From: CAYQEC01 sp964416425
GTDB taxonomy: Bacteria > Actinomycetota > Acidimicrobiia > Spongiisociales > UBA5794
Direction of reading: 5' to 3'
DNA length: 64,000 nucleotides
Assembly: GCA_964416425.1 (NCBI GenBank)
Contig: CAYQEC010000011.1
Span: forward strand, 14,153-78,152
Positions 1 through 7,499 of this stretch are shown piece by piece. Every line of letters starts with the position of its first letter. Within the stretch, counting starts at the first letter, position 1. The notes below the pieces were generated by a model. The model ran no database searches. It had not been told where the DNA came from and saw nothing but the letters and a program-made list of their open reading frames with translations. A program made the position numbers and the translations under genes.

Positions 1-1
1 G

Positions 2-655
2 TTCGCCACCCGGATGGCCGCCAAGCTGGCCCGCACCACCCGGCCCGACCCGGCCCAGGTCGACCTGGTGCGGCGCTCCCTGGTGATGGTGGCCGACCAC
101 GGCTTCGCCGCCTCCACCACCGCGGCCCGGCTCGCCGCCGCCTACCGGGCCGACGTGCACGGCATCTTCGGCGCCGGCTTGTCGATCCTCGGCGGCGGCT
201 GGCAGGGGGCGGCGTCGACCATGGTCGAGCCGCTGTTTCGTTCCATCGTCGCCGGGACCCCGGTGTGGGAGATCATCGCCGGGCCCTGGTCCTGCGATGA
301 GCCGATCCCCGGCCTCGGCCAGTCCCTCTACCCGCGGGGCGATCCTCGCTTCGGTGCCCTGATCCGGGCCATCGCCGAGCAACGGCCGGCGGCGGCGATC
401 CTCGGCCACGTCGATCACATCGTGCGGGAGGTCGCCGCGGCGGGATTGCCTCTCCCCAATGTCGACGCCGGGCTCGCCGCGGTGACCCTGGCCGCCGACC
501 TGGCGCCGGGGAGTGGCGAGATGCTCTTCGCGGTCGGGCGCATGTTGGGGTGGATCGCCCACGCCATGGAGGCGATCCAGCACAAGCCGGTGCGGCTCCA
601 GGCCTCCTACACCGGGCCGCGACCGGCGCGGGAGACAGGACGCGGGAGCTCCTAG
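2..655 (+). CDS. Citrate-synthase-fold protein, 5' end outside the window, probably non-catalytic
   Basis: This is the C-terminal half of a citrate synthase family protein; the reading frame is open to the window edge, so the true start lies upstream. Citrate synthase landmarks are visible, counted from the Met at position 14: ADHG with the oxaloacetate-binding His at residue 29, a DPR with Arg at 112, and NVD with the catalytic Asp at 151. However, the usual GPLHG motif reads GGWQG (Gln 64) and the usual GFGH motif reads GLGQ (Gln 103), so both catalytic His residues are replaced by Gln. I infer a fold kept for ligand binding or regulation, or an altered chemistry, not ordinary citrate synthesis. 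Its stop overlaps that of the convergent transporter gene. Confidence 0.8.
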   Translation, partial: FATRMAAKLARTTRPDPAQVDLVRRSLVMVADHGFAASTTAARLAAAYRADVHGIFGAGLSILGGGWQGAASTMVEPLFRSIVAGTPVWEIIAGPWSCDEPIPGLGQSLYPRGDPRFGALIRAIAEQRPAAAILGHVDHIVREVAAAGLPLPNVDAGLAAVTLAADLAPGSGEMLFAVGRMLGWIAHAMEAIQHKPVRLQASYTGPRPARETGRGSS

Positions 656-1305
656 GCGTCGACGTCCTCGGTGACCACGGCGCTGGGCCGGACCGCGTAG
701 ATCAGCGGGATGGAGGCGACGGTCACCAACCCCTTCACGAAGATGTTGGTGAGGATGATCTGGCGCACCACCTCGAACGGGACCCGGCCGCCGAAGGCGA
801 TCACCACGAACAGCACCGAGTCGAGCGGCACCGACACCGCGTTCGACGAGAGCACCCGGCCCCACTGGAGCCGTTCCCCGAAGCGGCGGGCCCACCTGGC
901 GTAGACCTCGGTGTCGACCAGCTCGGAAACGACCTCGGCCACGATCGAGGCGAGCACGATGCGCCACACCGGGCCGAGGACCCGGCCGAACAGCTCGGAC
1001 TGCGGGCCGCTCTGCGGGACGAGGGGGAGCCGGTCGACCGCCCAGAAGAGCAAGGCCATGAAGAGGTTGATGGCGGCGGCGGTGACGATGAGCAGCCGGG
1101 CGACCTGCTTGCCGGCGGTCTTGTGCACCAGGTCGCGCAGCGTGAAGGTGATGGGGTAGATGAGGGTGCCGCCGTCGATCGCCATCCCGCCGATCTCGGC
1201 CAGCTTGAGGCTCGAGACGTCCGCCAGGATCTGCGCTCCCACGTAGAGGGAGGCGAGCAGCGCCACGATGCTGGCGGCACGGGTCGTGAATCCGGAATCC
1301 GTCAT
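652..1305 (-). CDS. Queuosine precursor transporter, YhhQ/QPTR family (DUF165)
   Basis: Predicted inner-membrane protein of 217 aa with about six hydrophobic helices and the family-typical features: an N-terminal TM pair, a loop with RDLVHKTAGKQVAR, and a C-terminal QIILTNIFVKG-like segment. YhhQ family members import queuosine precursors (preQ0/preQ1 or queuine) for tRNA modification. No preQ1 riboswitch was recognised upstream. The gene follows the LCP gene on the same strand with an 86-nt gap that contains a strong hairpin, so it is probably transcribed separately. Confidence 0.85.
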   Translation of the reverse strand: MTDSGFTTRAASIVALLASLYVGAQILADVSSLKLAEIGGMAIDGGTLIYPITFTLRDLVHKTAGKQVARLLIVTAAAINLFMALLFWAVDRLPLVPQSGPQSELFGRVLGPVWRIVLASIVAEVVSELVDTEVYARWARRFGERLQWGRVLSSNAVSVPLDSVLFVVIAFGGRVPFEVVRQIILTNIFVKGLVTVASIPLIYAVRPSAVVTEDVDA

Positions 1306-1332
1306 GACGTCAGCGGAGGGTAGACCCGTCTG

Positions 1333-1355
1333 CCCTCAACCCAGGGGGTTGGGGG
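1333..1355 (-). terminator. Hairpin between LCP gene and transporter gene
   Basis: A 10-bp stem (1333-1342 with 1346-1355, one G-T pair) with a 3-nt loop lies just after the LCP stop codon on the minus strand. There is no long T run, so it is a candidate GC-rich terminator only. Confidence 0.45.
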
Positions 1356-1391
1356 CCGCGGCTCTGCTGCAAACCGGCTCGCGGTTGGCGG

Positions 1392-2420
1392 TCAGGACGC
1401 GGCGGTCACCCACGGCTCGGCCTTGCGGAACGCCTCCAGCACCTGGTCGGCGTCCGGCTGGACCGGGATCACGTAGGAGCGCCCGCCCTCGTTGGAGACC
1501 CGAACCGGCAGCGTCATCGTCTGGATGTCGCTGGAGTGGAGGTCCAGCACGTCCAAGCCGAGCTGCACCATGACGCCGGGGGTAAGCCCGACATCGGCGG
1601 TGATCTGGTCGGCGAAGGTGGAGACGAAGCCGGGCAGGTTGAAGGCCTTCGAAGCCGACGACGCCTGCTCGAACAGCAGCAACAGCAACTCCTGCTGGCG
1701 TTCGGTGCGCCCGATGTCGTTGGCGTTGACGCTGACCCAGCTCCCGTCCCGCAGCTCCTGGTAGCTGCGCGACCGGGCGTAGCCGAGGGCCTGCTCGCCG
1801 TTGAGCTTGTGAGTCCCGGCATCGACCGAGAACCCCGATTTCTTGTCGCGGGCCGGGTACTTGAAGGTCTTCGTCACCCCGCCGAGGGCGTCGACGACAC
1901 GGGCGAATCCGGCGAAGTCGATCTCGACGTAGTGGTTGATGGAGATCCCGTAGTTGTTCTGGATCGTCTGCACCAGCAGATCGGGCCCGCCGAAGACGTA
2001 GGCGGCGTTGATGCGGTTGGTGCCCTCGCCGGGGATCTGCACCTTCAGGTCCCGCGGCAGCGACAGCAGCTGGGCGACCTCGCCCGAGGTGACGTGCACC
2101 ACCATGATCACGTCGGTGCGGGCCCCGCTGAAGCTACCGAAGTGCTCAAAATCGTCGGGCAGGCCCTCGCGGCTGTCGCTGCCGACGATGAGGATGTTGC
2201 GGACGCCGTTGGAGCCTAGCGGCTGCAGCGACTGCAGGTCTTCGGCGGGGATGCGGTCGATCTTGGCGTTGGTCCACAGCACGAAGGCGATGGCGGCGAA
2301 GACGGCGAGCACCGAGAAGGCGAGGAGGCCGAGCACAACCTTCTTGGCGGTGCTGAGCCGGCGGCGGGGCGATTTGGTCGGCGCGCTCGGGGACGCGGCA
2401 CGGGCTCGGGTGGAGGTCAT
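1392..2420 (-). CDS. LytR-CpsA-Psr (LCP) family cell-wall glycopolymer transferase
   Basis: LCP proteins attach undecaprenyl-linked glycopolymers (teichoic-acid-like, arabinogalactan or capsule) to peptidoglycan outside the membrane. This 342-aa protein has a basic cytoplasmic N-terminus, one TM helix at about 28-49, and an extracellular LCP domain. Visible motifs are ILIVGSDSREG (77-86), GARTDVIMVVHV (99-110), LPRDLKV (121-127) and RINAAYVFGG (136-145), which carry the Arg/Asp residues that bind polyprenyl phosphate in this family. Length is normal. It is divergent from ilvD across a 211-nt promoter region. Confidence 0.92.
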   Translation of the reverse strand: MTSTRARAASPSAPTKSPRRRLSTAKKVVLGLLAFSVLAVFAAIAFVLWTNAKIDRIPAEDLQSLQPLGSNGVRNILIVGSDSREGLPDDFEHFGSFSGARTDVIMVVHVTSGEVAQLLSLPRDLKVQIPGEGTNRINAAYVFGGPDLLVQTIQNNYGISINHYVEIDFAGFARVVDALGGVTKTFKYPARDKKSGFSVDAGTHKLNGEQALGYARSRSYQELRDGSWVSVNANDIGRTERQQELLLLLFEQASSASKAFNLPGFVSTFADQITADVGLTPGVMVQLGLDVLDLHSSDIQTMTLPVRVSNEGGRSYVIPVQPDADQVLEAFRKAEPWVTAAS

Positions 2421-2619
2421 CAGGGGTCTTTCAGGAGAGGGAGATCGACGGGTACGGCAACGGAGCGTCAGTGTACCGATGCCTCGAGTTAGGCGAACTC
2501 AACAGAAACGATCCAGGCGGCCCACCGGTTCCGGGATCTTCACGGCGGCGCCCCGGCGCCGAGTGCACCGCGTCGCCGCCGGTCTCGTCTCCGTTTCCTT
2601 CCGACCGCGCCGAAGGGGG

Positions 2620-2625
2620 TACGCT
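2620..2625 (+). promoter_or_regulatory. Candidate -10 element (TACGCT) of ilvD, leaderless geometry
   Basis: The hexamer ends 6 nt before the first ATG of ilvD, so transcription would begin at about the start codon. The same spacing recurs before other genes here (4781, 26097, 39284, 55801). No clear -35 was recognised. Confidence 0.4.
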
Positions 2626-2631
2626 GGCGCC

Positions 2632-4302
2632 ATGATGACGAAGAAGCTGCACTCTCAGGACGTGACGATCGGCTCCGCCAAGGCGGGAGCCCGAGCCATG
2701 CTGCGGGCGGTCGGCCTCACCGAGGCCGATTTCGCCAAGGCCCAGGTCGGCGTGGTGTCGGCCGGCAACGAGGTCACTCCCTGCAACCTCAGCGGTCCTC
2801 GCCTGAGCGAGGCCGCCAAGCAGGGCGTGCGTGACGCCGGCGGCGTCGGGCTCACCTTCGCGACCATCGCGGTGTCCGACGGCATCTCGATGGGCCACGA
2901 GGGGATGCGGGCCTCGCTGGTGTCCCGTGAGGTCATCGCCGATTCGGTCGAGCTGATGATGCACGCCGAGCGGTTCGACGCCATGGTGTCGATCGCCGGC
3001 TGCGACAAGTCGCTTCCCGGGATGCTGATGGCGGCCGCCCGCCACAACATGCCCTCGGTGTTCCTCTACGGCGGGTCGAGCCTGCCCGGCCACCTCGACG
3101 GCAAGGACATCTCGATCGTCGACGTCTTCGAGGGCATCGGCGCCTTGGCGGAGGGCAAGATCGACGAGTCCCGCCTGCTCGACATCGAACGGGCCGCCTG
3201 CCCGGGGGTCGGGTCGTGCGCCGGCATGTTCACCGCCAACACGATGGCGTCCTCGGGTGAGGCGCTCGGCATGTCGCTGCCGGGGAGCGCCAGCGTCCCT
3301 GCCATCGACGGCCGTCTCGACGAGTACGCCACCCGGTCCGGCCTGGCGGTGATGGCGCTGCTCGAGGCCGAGATCCGTCCCCGCGACATCATGACCCGCA
3401 AGGCCTTCGAGAACGCCATCATGTTGGTGATGGCCCTCGGCGGGTCGACCAACGCCGTGCTGCACCTGCTGGCCATCGCCCACGAGGCGCGGGTCGACCT
3501 CACCCTGGAGGACTTTGACGAGATCGGGCGGCGGACGCCGCATCTCGGGGATCTCAAGCCGTTCGGCCGCTACCACATGGTGGACCTCGACCGTATCGGC
3601 GGCGTCCCGGTGGTGCTGCGGGTGCTGCTCGACGCCGGGCTGCTGCACGGCGACGCTCTCACCGTGACCGGCAAGACCATGGCGGAGAACCTCGAGGGGG
3701 TGGTGTTCCCGACCGACCAGGACGTCGTGTTGCCGATCGATGCGCCGCTGGCGCCCAAGGGCGGCATCGCCATCCTGCGCGGGTCGCTGGCGCCGAGCGG
3801 GGCGGTGGTGAAGATCGCCGGCGTCGACCTCGACACGTTCGAGGGCCCGGCCCGGGTCTTCGACGACGAGCAGCACGCCCTGGCGACGCTGTACGACCAC
3901 GACATCCACCCCGGCGACGTGGTGGTGGTGCGCTACGAGGGCCCGAAGGGCGGCCCCGGGATGCGCGAGATGCTGGCGATCACCTCGGGGATCAAGGGTG
4001 CCGGGCTCGGCAAGGACGTGTTGCTCATCACCGACGGCCGCTTCTCCGGCGGGACCACCGGCCTCTGCATCGGCCATGTCGCTCCGGAGGCGGCCCACGG
4101 CGGCCCGATCGGCCTCATCGAGGAGGGTGACCGGATCCGGGTGGATCTGCCGGCACGCCGCCTCGACGTGCTGGTCGACGACGAGGTGATGGAGGCGCGG
4201 CGCACGATCTGGGTGGCGAACCCGCCCCGCTACACCTCCGGCGCCCTCGCCAAGTATGCCTCGCTGGTCGGGTCGGCGGAGCGCGGCGCCGTCTGCGACT
4301 GA
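2632..4302 (+). CDS. ilvD: Dihydroxy-acid dehydratase
   Basis: Catalyses dehydration of 2,3-dihydroxy-3-methylbutanoate and its C6 homologue, the third step of valine, leucine and isoleucine synthesis. Start chosen at the ATG pair at 2632/2635 because the family begins here; the frame is open much further upstream but that part is not homologous. The 556-aa length fits. Iron-sulfur ligands are visible: Cys 51 (TPCNLSG), Cys 124 (GCDKSLPG) and Cys 196 (GSCAGMFTANTM). The C-terminal half shows the expected GRFSGGTTGLCIGH motif. No other ilv or leu genes are adjacent. Confidence 0.97.
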   Translation: MMTKKLHSQDVTIGSAKAGARAMLRAVGLTEADFAKAQVGVVSAGNEVTPCNLSGPRLSEAAKQGVRDAGGVGLTFATIAVSDGISMGHEGMRASLVSREVIADSVELMMHAERFDAMVSIAGCDKSLPGMLMAAARHNMPSVFLYGGSSLPGHLDGKDISIVDVFEGIGALAEGKIDESRLLDIERAACPGVGSCAGMFTANTMASSGEALGMSLPGSASVPAIDGRLDEYATRSGLAVMALLEAEIRPRDIMTRKAFENAIMLVMALGGSTNAVLHLLAIAHEARVDLTLEDFDEIGRRTPHLGDLKPFGRYHMVDLDRIGGVPVVLRVLLDAGLLHGDALTVTGKTMAENLEGVVFPTDQDVVLPIDAPLAPKGGIAILRGSLAPSGAVVKIAGVDLDTFEGPARVFDDEQHALATLYDHDIHPGDVVVVRYEGPKGGPGMREMLAITSGIKGAGLGKDVLLITDGRFSGGTTGLCIGHVAPEAAHGGPIGLIEEGDRIRVDLPARRLDVLVDDEVMEARRTIWVANPPRYTSGALAKYASLVGSAERGAVCD

Positions 4303-4307
4303 GGCGG

Positions 4308-4320
4308 CCGGCTCAGCCGG
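4308..4320. terminator. Short bidirectional hairpin between ilvD and PPOX gene
   Basis: CCGGCT and AGCCGG flank a single C and overlap the stop codon of the convergent PPOX gene. The stem is only 6 bp. Confidence 0.35.
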
Positions 4321-4702
4321 AGATGTGGTCGACTTCGATCTCGACGTCGACCCGGACCTGGCCGGGGGTGGCCCATTCGTAGCGATCGGAGCCCGTGTAC
4401 TTGTGGGCGAGCCGGTCGATGAGGCCAAAGCCGCGCGGTTCGATGACGACGGCCCGCCCCTTGATGACGATGTTGCGGTATGGCTTGCCCGGAGGGGTGA
4501 GCGACAGGCTGACCCGGGGATCGCGCCGCAGGTTGCGCGGCTTGACCCGTCCCTCGGCCGTGCTGAAGACGATCCGGTCGCCTTCGACGTCGAGCCAGAT
4601 CACCGTGACCTGGGGGGTGCCGTCGGGATTGATCGTGGCGAGATGGGCGAAGACGGGCTGCCGCAGGACCTCGGCCACGTCGTCGGGGATGGGGATGCTC
4701 AC
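4313..4702 (-). CDS. PPOX-class F420/FMN-dependent oxidoreductase-like protein
   Basis: A split-beta-barrel flavin/F420-binding protein of the pyridoxamine-phosphate-oxidase superfamily, 129 aa. Family features include the N-terminal LRQPVFAHLATINPDG strand pair, VIWLDVEGDRIVF, and RKPRNLRRDPRVSLS-type segments typical of actinobacterial F420-dependent reductases of unassigned substrate. Start chosen at GTG 4702, which gives the usual family N-terminus; an upstream GTG at 4732 would add ten residues. It converges on ilvD and is divergent from the SelW-like gene. Confidence 0.85.
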   Translation of the reverse strand: MSIPIPDDVAEVLRQPVFAHLATINPDGTPQVTVIWLDVEGDRIVFSTAEGRVKPRNLRRDPRVSLSLTPPGKPYRNIVIKGRAVVIEPRGFGLIDRLAHKYTGSDRYEWATPGQVRVDVEIEVDHISG

Positions 4703-4780
4703 GGTGGCGACGCCTCTCGGTCGGGGTAGCACGACCCTACCGCGCCCCCGTCACGACCAGGTCGCGCCGTCACCGCGAGG

Positions 4781-4786
4781 TACACT
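4781..4786 (+). promoter_or_regulatory. Candidate -10 element (TACACT) of the SelW-like gene, leaderless geometry
   Basis: The hexamer ends 7 nt before the ATG at 4794 and no Shine-Dalgarno sequence precedes that ATG. This fits a leaderless transcript. Confidence 0.4.
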
Positions 4787-4793
4787 CGCCGTC

Positions 4794-5030
4794 ATGAGGC
4801 TCGAGATCGAATACTGCGCCGTTTGAGGCTATCGCAGCCGTGCCGTGAGCATGGCGAGCAGCCTGCTCGAGGAGTTCGAGCGACAGATCGAGGCCGTGAC
4901 CCTGGTGCCGTCCTCCGGCGGGGTCTTCGAGGTGACCGCCGGTGACCACCTCCTCTTCTCGAAGCGGGCGACCGCGCGCCACCCCGACTACGCCGACGTC
5001 GCCGAGCCGGTCCGCGCCCTGCTCGGCTGA
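4794..5030 (+). CDS. SelW/Rdx-family selenoprotein with in-frame TGA (Sec 11)
   Basis: Reading through the TGA at 4824-4826 as selenocysteine gives a continuous 78-aa Rdx/SelT-SelW-SelH family protein. The N-terminus reads MRLEIEYCAV-U-GYRSRA, so the family redox motif CxxC appears as CxxU (Cys 8, Sec 11), followed by the conserved GY. Downstream are LLEEFE (25-30), LVPSSGGVFEV (38-48) and LFSKRAT, all in the same frame to a normal TGA stop at 5030. Members are small thioredoxin-like redox proteins. The ATG has a -10-like hexamer 7 nt upstream and no SD. A hairpin lies just after the TGA. If the strain lacks selenocysteine machinery, this would instead be a truncated gene, but the conserved reading frame after the TGA argues against that. 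selA, selB and selC are not in the window. Confidence 0.85.
4837..4855 (+). promoter_or_regulatory. Candidate bacterial SECIS-like hairpin
   Basis: GCCGTG (4837-4842) can pair with CATGGC (4850-4855) around a 7-nt loop, CCGTGAG. The stem starts 10 nt after the TGA codon, the usual place for a bacterial SECIS bound by SelB. Flanking GGCT and AGCC could extend the stem. Identification is by position and shape only. Confidence 0.45.
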
Positions 5031-5045
5031 GATCCGCGCCGCGGC

Positions 5046-5831
5046 TCAGGCGAGGTGGGCGGGAAGGGTGGCGGCGACGATCTCCCGCAGCGGGGCGTGC
5101 AGGCTGGGGTTGGCGGCGACGATGTGGGGGCCTCCGGGCGTGAACGGCGCCCCGTGGGCGTCGCTGACGACGCCTCCGGCTTCCTGCACCAGCATGATCC
5201 CGGCCGCGGTGTCCCACGGCGCCAGCGAGTACTCCCAATAGGCGTCGAACCGGCCCGCCGCCAGCCACGCCAGGTCGAGGGCCGCCGACCCGAAGCGGCG
5301 CACCCCGTTGACCTGCTCCAGCACGGCCGCCACGGTGTGAGCGTAGGCGGCGGCGTAGCGGTCGTGGTCGTAGGGGAAACCGGTGATCACCACCGCCCGG
5401 GACAGGTCGTCGACGGCCGAGACGGCGAGCGGCGCCCCGTTGAGAGTGGCGCCGGATCCGGCGGTGGCGGCGAAGACCTCGTCCCGGAGCGGGTCGACGA
5501 TGGCGGCGGCCACCGCCACGGTCCCGTCGTAGAGCGCCACCGACACCGACACCTGCGGGATGCCGTGCACGAAGTTCACCGTGCCGTCGAGGGGGTCCAC
5601 CAGCCAGCGCCGCCCATCCCCGTGGCGACCGGCGCCTTCCTCGGCGAGCACGCTGTCGGAGGGTCGCTCGGCGGCGATGAAGCCCACGATGGCGTGCTCG
5701 GAGTGCCGGTCGATGTCCGTGACGGGATCGAACCGGCCCTTGAGGTCGGTGCGGTAGGTCGATCCGAACCCTTCCCGGACGATGGCGGCCCCGACCTGAG
5801 CGGCGGCGATGGCCAGCTCGGTGTCGTTCAT
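5046..5831 (-). CDS. Inositol monophosphatase family protein
   Basis: Mg-dependent sugar or inositol phosphate phosphatase, 261 aa. Metal-binding motifs are AEEG (63-66), WLVDPLDGTVNF (77-88) and the C-terminal APWDTAAG. Start chosen at the ATG at 5831; the frame remains open upstream but without homology. In actinomycetes the family includes inositol-1-phosphatase, histidinol phosphatase and FBPase-like enzymes; neighbours do not discriminate between them. It is divergent from the Lnt-like gene. Confidence 0.9.
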   Translation of the reverse strand: MNDTELAIAAAQVGAAIVREGFGSTYRTDLKGRFDPVTDIDRHSEHAIVGFIAAERPSDSVLAEEGAGRHGDGRRWLVDPLDGTVNFVHGIPQVSVSVALYDGTVAVAAAIVDPLRDEVFAATAGSGATLNGAPLAVSAVDDLSRAVVITGFPYDHDRYAAAYAHTVAAVLEQVNGVRRFGSAALDLAWLAAGRFDAYWEYSLAPWDTAAGIMLVQEAGGVVSDAHGAPFTPGGPHIVAANPSLHAPLREIVAATLPAHLA

Positions 5832-5989
5832 GGGCGACACTCTACGGTCGGCCTCTTGGCCTGCGATCGTCGCCCACGGCGACCGGCACGGCGCCACCGG
5901 TGCCGCCCCTCGCCGCCGGGATGGGCGTGGATGGGACGGGGCGGGCTCATTCGTATCTTGCCCTGACCGCTCCTAGCCTGCGGACCTCG

Positions 5990-7477
5990 ATGGCCCCGTA
6001 CGTCGCCGCGCTGCTGAGTGGTCTGCTCATGTGGGCCGCCTTTCCCCCTCTCGGCTGGGGTTTGCTGGCGTTCGTGGCCCCTGCCCCGCTGTTGTGGGCG
6101 CTGCGGCGGGTCGAGCGCCCCGGCGGCGCGATCGCGGTGGGGTTCGTTTACGGCGGTGTGTTCTTCGGGCTCCTGCTGCGGTGGATCTTCGTGCTCGGGG
6201 CGGTGGCATGGATCCCGCTCACCATCTGGCTGGCATCGCTGACGGCCGGGTTTGGCCTGCTGGTGTGGGTGTTCCGCCTCTGGCCCGCCGGCCGCTGGTG
6301 GCTCATCGTCGTCGGGAGCTGGGGGGTGTGGGAGCTGCTGCGGGCCCGTTTCCCGTGGGGTGGATTCCCGTGGGGTTCGGTGGGATACGCCGCCGCCGGC
6401 AACCCGGGCCTCATCGGCTCGGTGCAATGGGTGGGGCCGAGCGGCTGGACGATCCTCGCGGTGGGCGTCGCCACCGGCATCGTGCTCATCGCCGAGGACT
6501 CGGCCAACTGGCGGCTCTTCGTCGATCCGCTGGTGGTGGTGCTCATGCTCGGGCTCGGCGGCAGCCTGATGGCGCCCTCGGCCGACGGCGACCCGATCCG
6601 GGTGGCGATCATCCAGGGCAGCTCGCCGTGCCCGGGGACCCACTGCCAGAACGAGAACCAGCGCATCTACGAGCGCCACCTCGAGCTGACGAGGTCGTTG
6701 ACGCCCGAGAGCGTCGACCTGGTCGTCTGGGCCGAGAACGCCTTCGGGACTCCCTACGACCCCATCACCAATCCCGACGTCCGGGCCGAGTTGAAGGAGG
6801 AGGCGTCCCGCCTCGGCGCCTACATCCTGGCGAGCGGAACCGAGCGGGTCGGCGATTCCGAGTTCCTCAATCTCAACATCGTGTACTCCCCGTTCGGGGC
6901 CGAGGCGGGACGCTACGCCAAGCGGCATCCGGTTCCCTTCGGGGAGTTCGTTCCGTTCCGCGGCCTCCTCGACTTCATCCCCCAACTCGAGCAGGTGCCG
7001 CGGGACATGGTGCCGGGCGAGGAGGCGGTGGTGTTTCCGGTCAAGGAGGGGGTGGTCGGGTCGGTCATCTCGTTCGAGGGAGCGTTCGTCCGGTACGTCC
7101 GTGACGAGGCGCGGGCCGGGTCGCAGCTGCTCGTGGTGACCTCCAACGAGAGCAGCTACGGCAACGCTCCGGCGTCGGACCAGTTCATCGGGCTCACCCG
7201 CGTCAACGCCGCCGCCGTCGGGCAGGATCTGGTGCACGCCGCCATCACGGGCAAGTCGACGTTCATCTCCGCCTCAGGTGAGGTCGGCGAGAAGACCGAG
7301 CTCTTCACCGAGCAGGTGTTGATCGGCGTCGTCAACTTCCGCACCGCCGGCCTCACCCTGTACGCTCGCTTTGGTGACTGGATGCTGCTGGTGGCCGCCG
7401 CCGGGGCGGTGGCCGCGGTGATGGTGCCGGGCGAGGGTCGTCCCGAGGGCGGGTTGCGGGGGCCGCGGGCCGCCTGA
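5990..7477 (+). CDS. Apolipoprotein N-acyltransferase (Lnt) homologue with Ser in place of the catalytic Cys
   Basis: The protein has a run of hydrophobic N-terminal helices, then a periplasmic nitrilase (CN-hydrolase) domain from about residue 200, and a C-terminal TM helix: the Lnt architecture, 495 aa from the chosen ATG at 5990. The catalytic Glu (VVWAEN) and Lys (AKRHPVPFGEFVPF) are present. At the nucleophile position, where Lnt has a Cys-Tyr/Phe-Glu motif, this protein has VISFEG: codon TCG at 7070-7072, Ser 361. Lnt transfers an acyl chain to the N-terminal Cys of lipoproteins; with Ser this activity is doubtful, so this may be a paralogue with another role. Several lipoproteins and lgt are in the window, but this gene is not next to them. 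Confidence 0.82.
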   Translation: MAPYVAALLSGLLMWAAFPPLGWGLLAFVAPAPLLWALRRVERPGGAIAVGFVYGGVFFGLLLRWIFVLGAVAWIPLTIWLASLTAGFGLLVWVFRLWPAGRWWLIVVGSWGVWELLRARFPWGGFPWGSVGYAAAGNPGLIGSVQWVGPSGWTILAVGVATGIVLIAEDSANWRLFVDPLVVVLMLGLGGSLMAPSADGDPIRVAIIQGSSPCPGTHCQNENQRIYERHLELTRSLTPESVDLVVWAENAFGTPYDPITNPDVRAELKEEASRLGAYILASGTERVGDSEFLNLNIVYSPFGAEAGRYAKRHPVPFGEFVPFRGLLDFIPQLEQVPRDMVPGEEAVVFPVKEGVVGSVISFEGAFVRYVRDEARAGSQLLVVTSNESSYGNAPASDQFIGLTRVNAAAVGQDLVHAAITGKSTFISASGEVGEKTELFTEQVLIGVVNFRTAGLTLYARFGDWMLLVAAAGAVAAVMVPGEGRPEGGLRGPRAA

Positions 7478-7499
7478 GGCGTCGTTCACCGGCCGCGAC

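Noticed and set aside
2431..4428. 665-codon open frame on the minus strand opposite ilvD
   Set aside because: Mirror frame of a high-GC gene; Asp/His/Arg-rich with no family pattern, and ilvD is certain.
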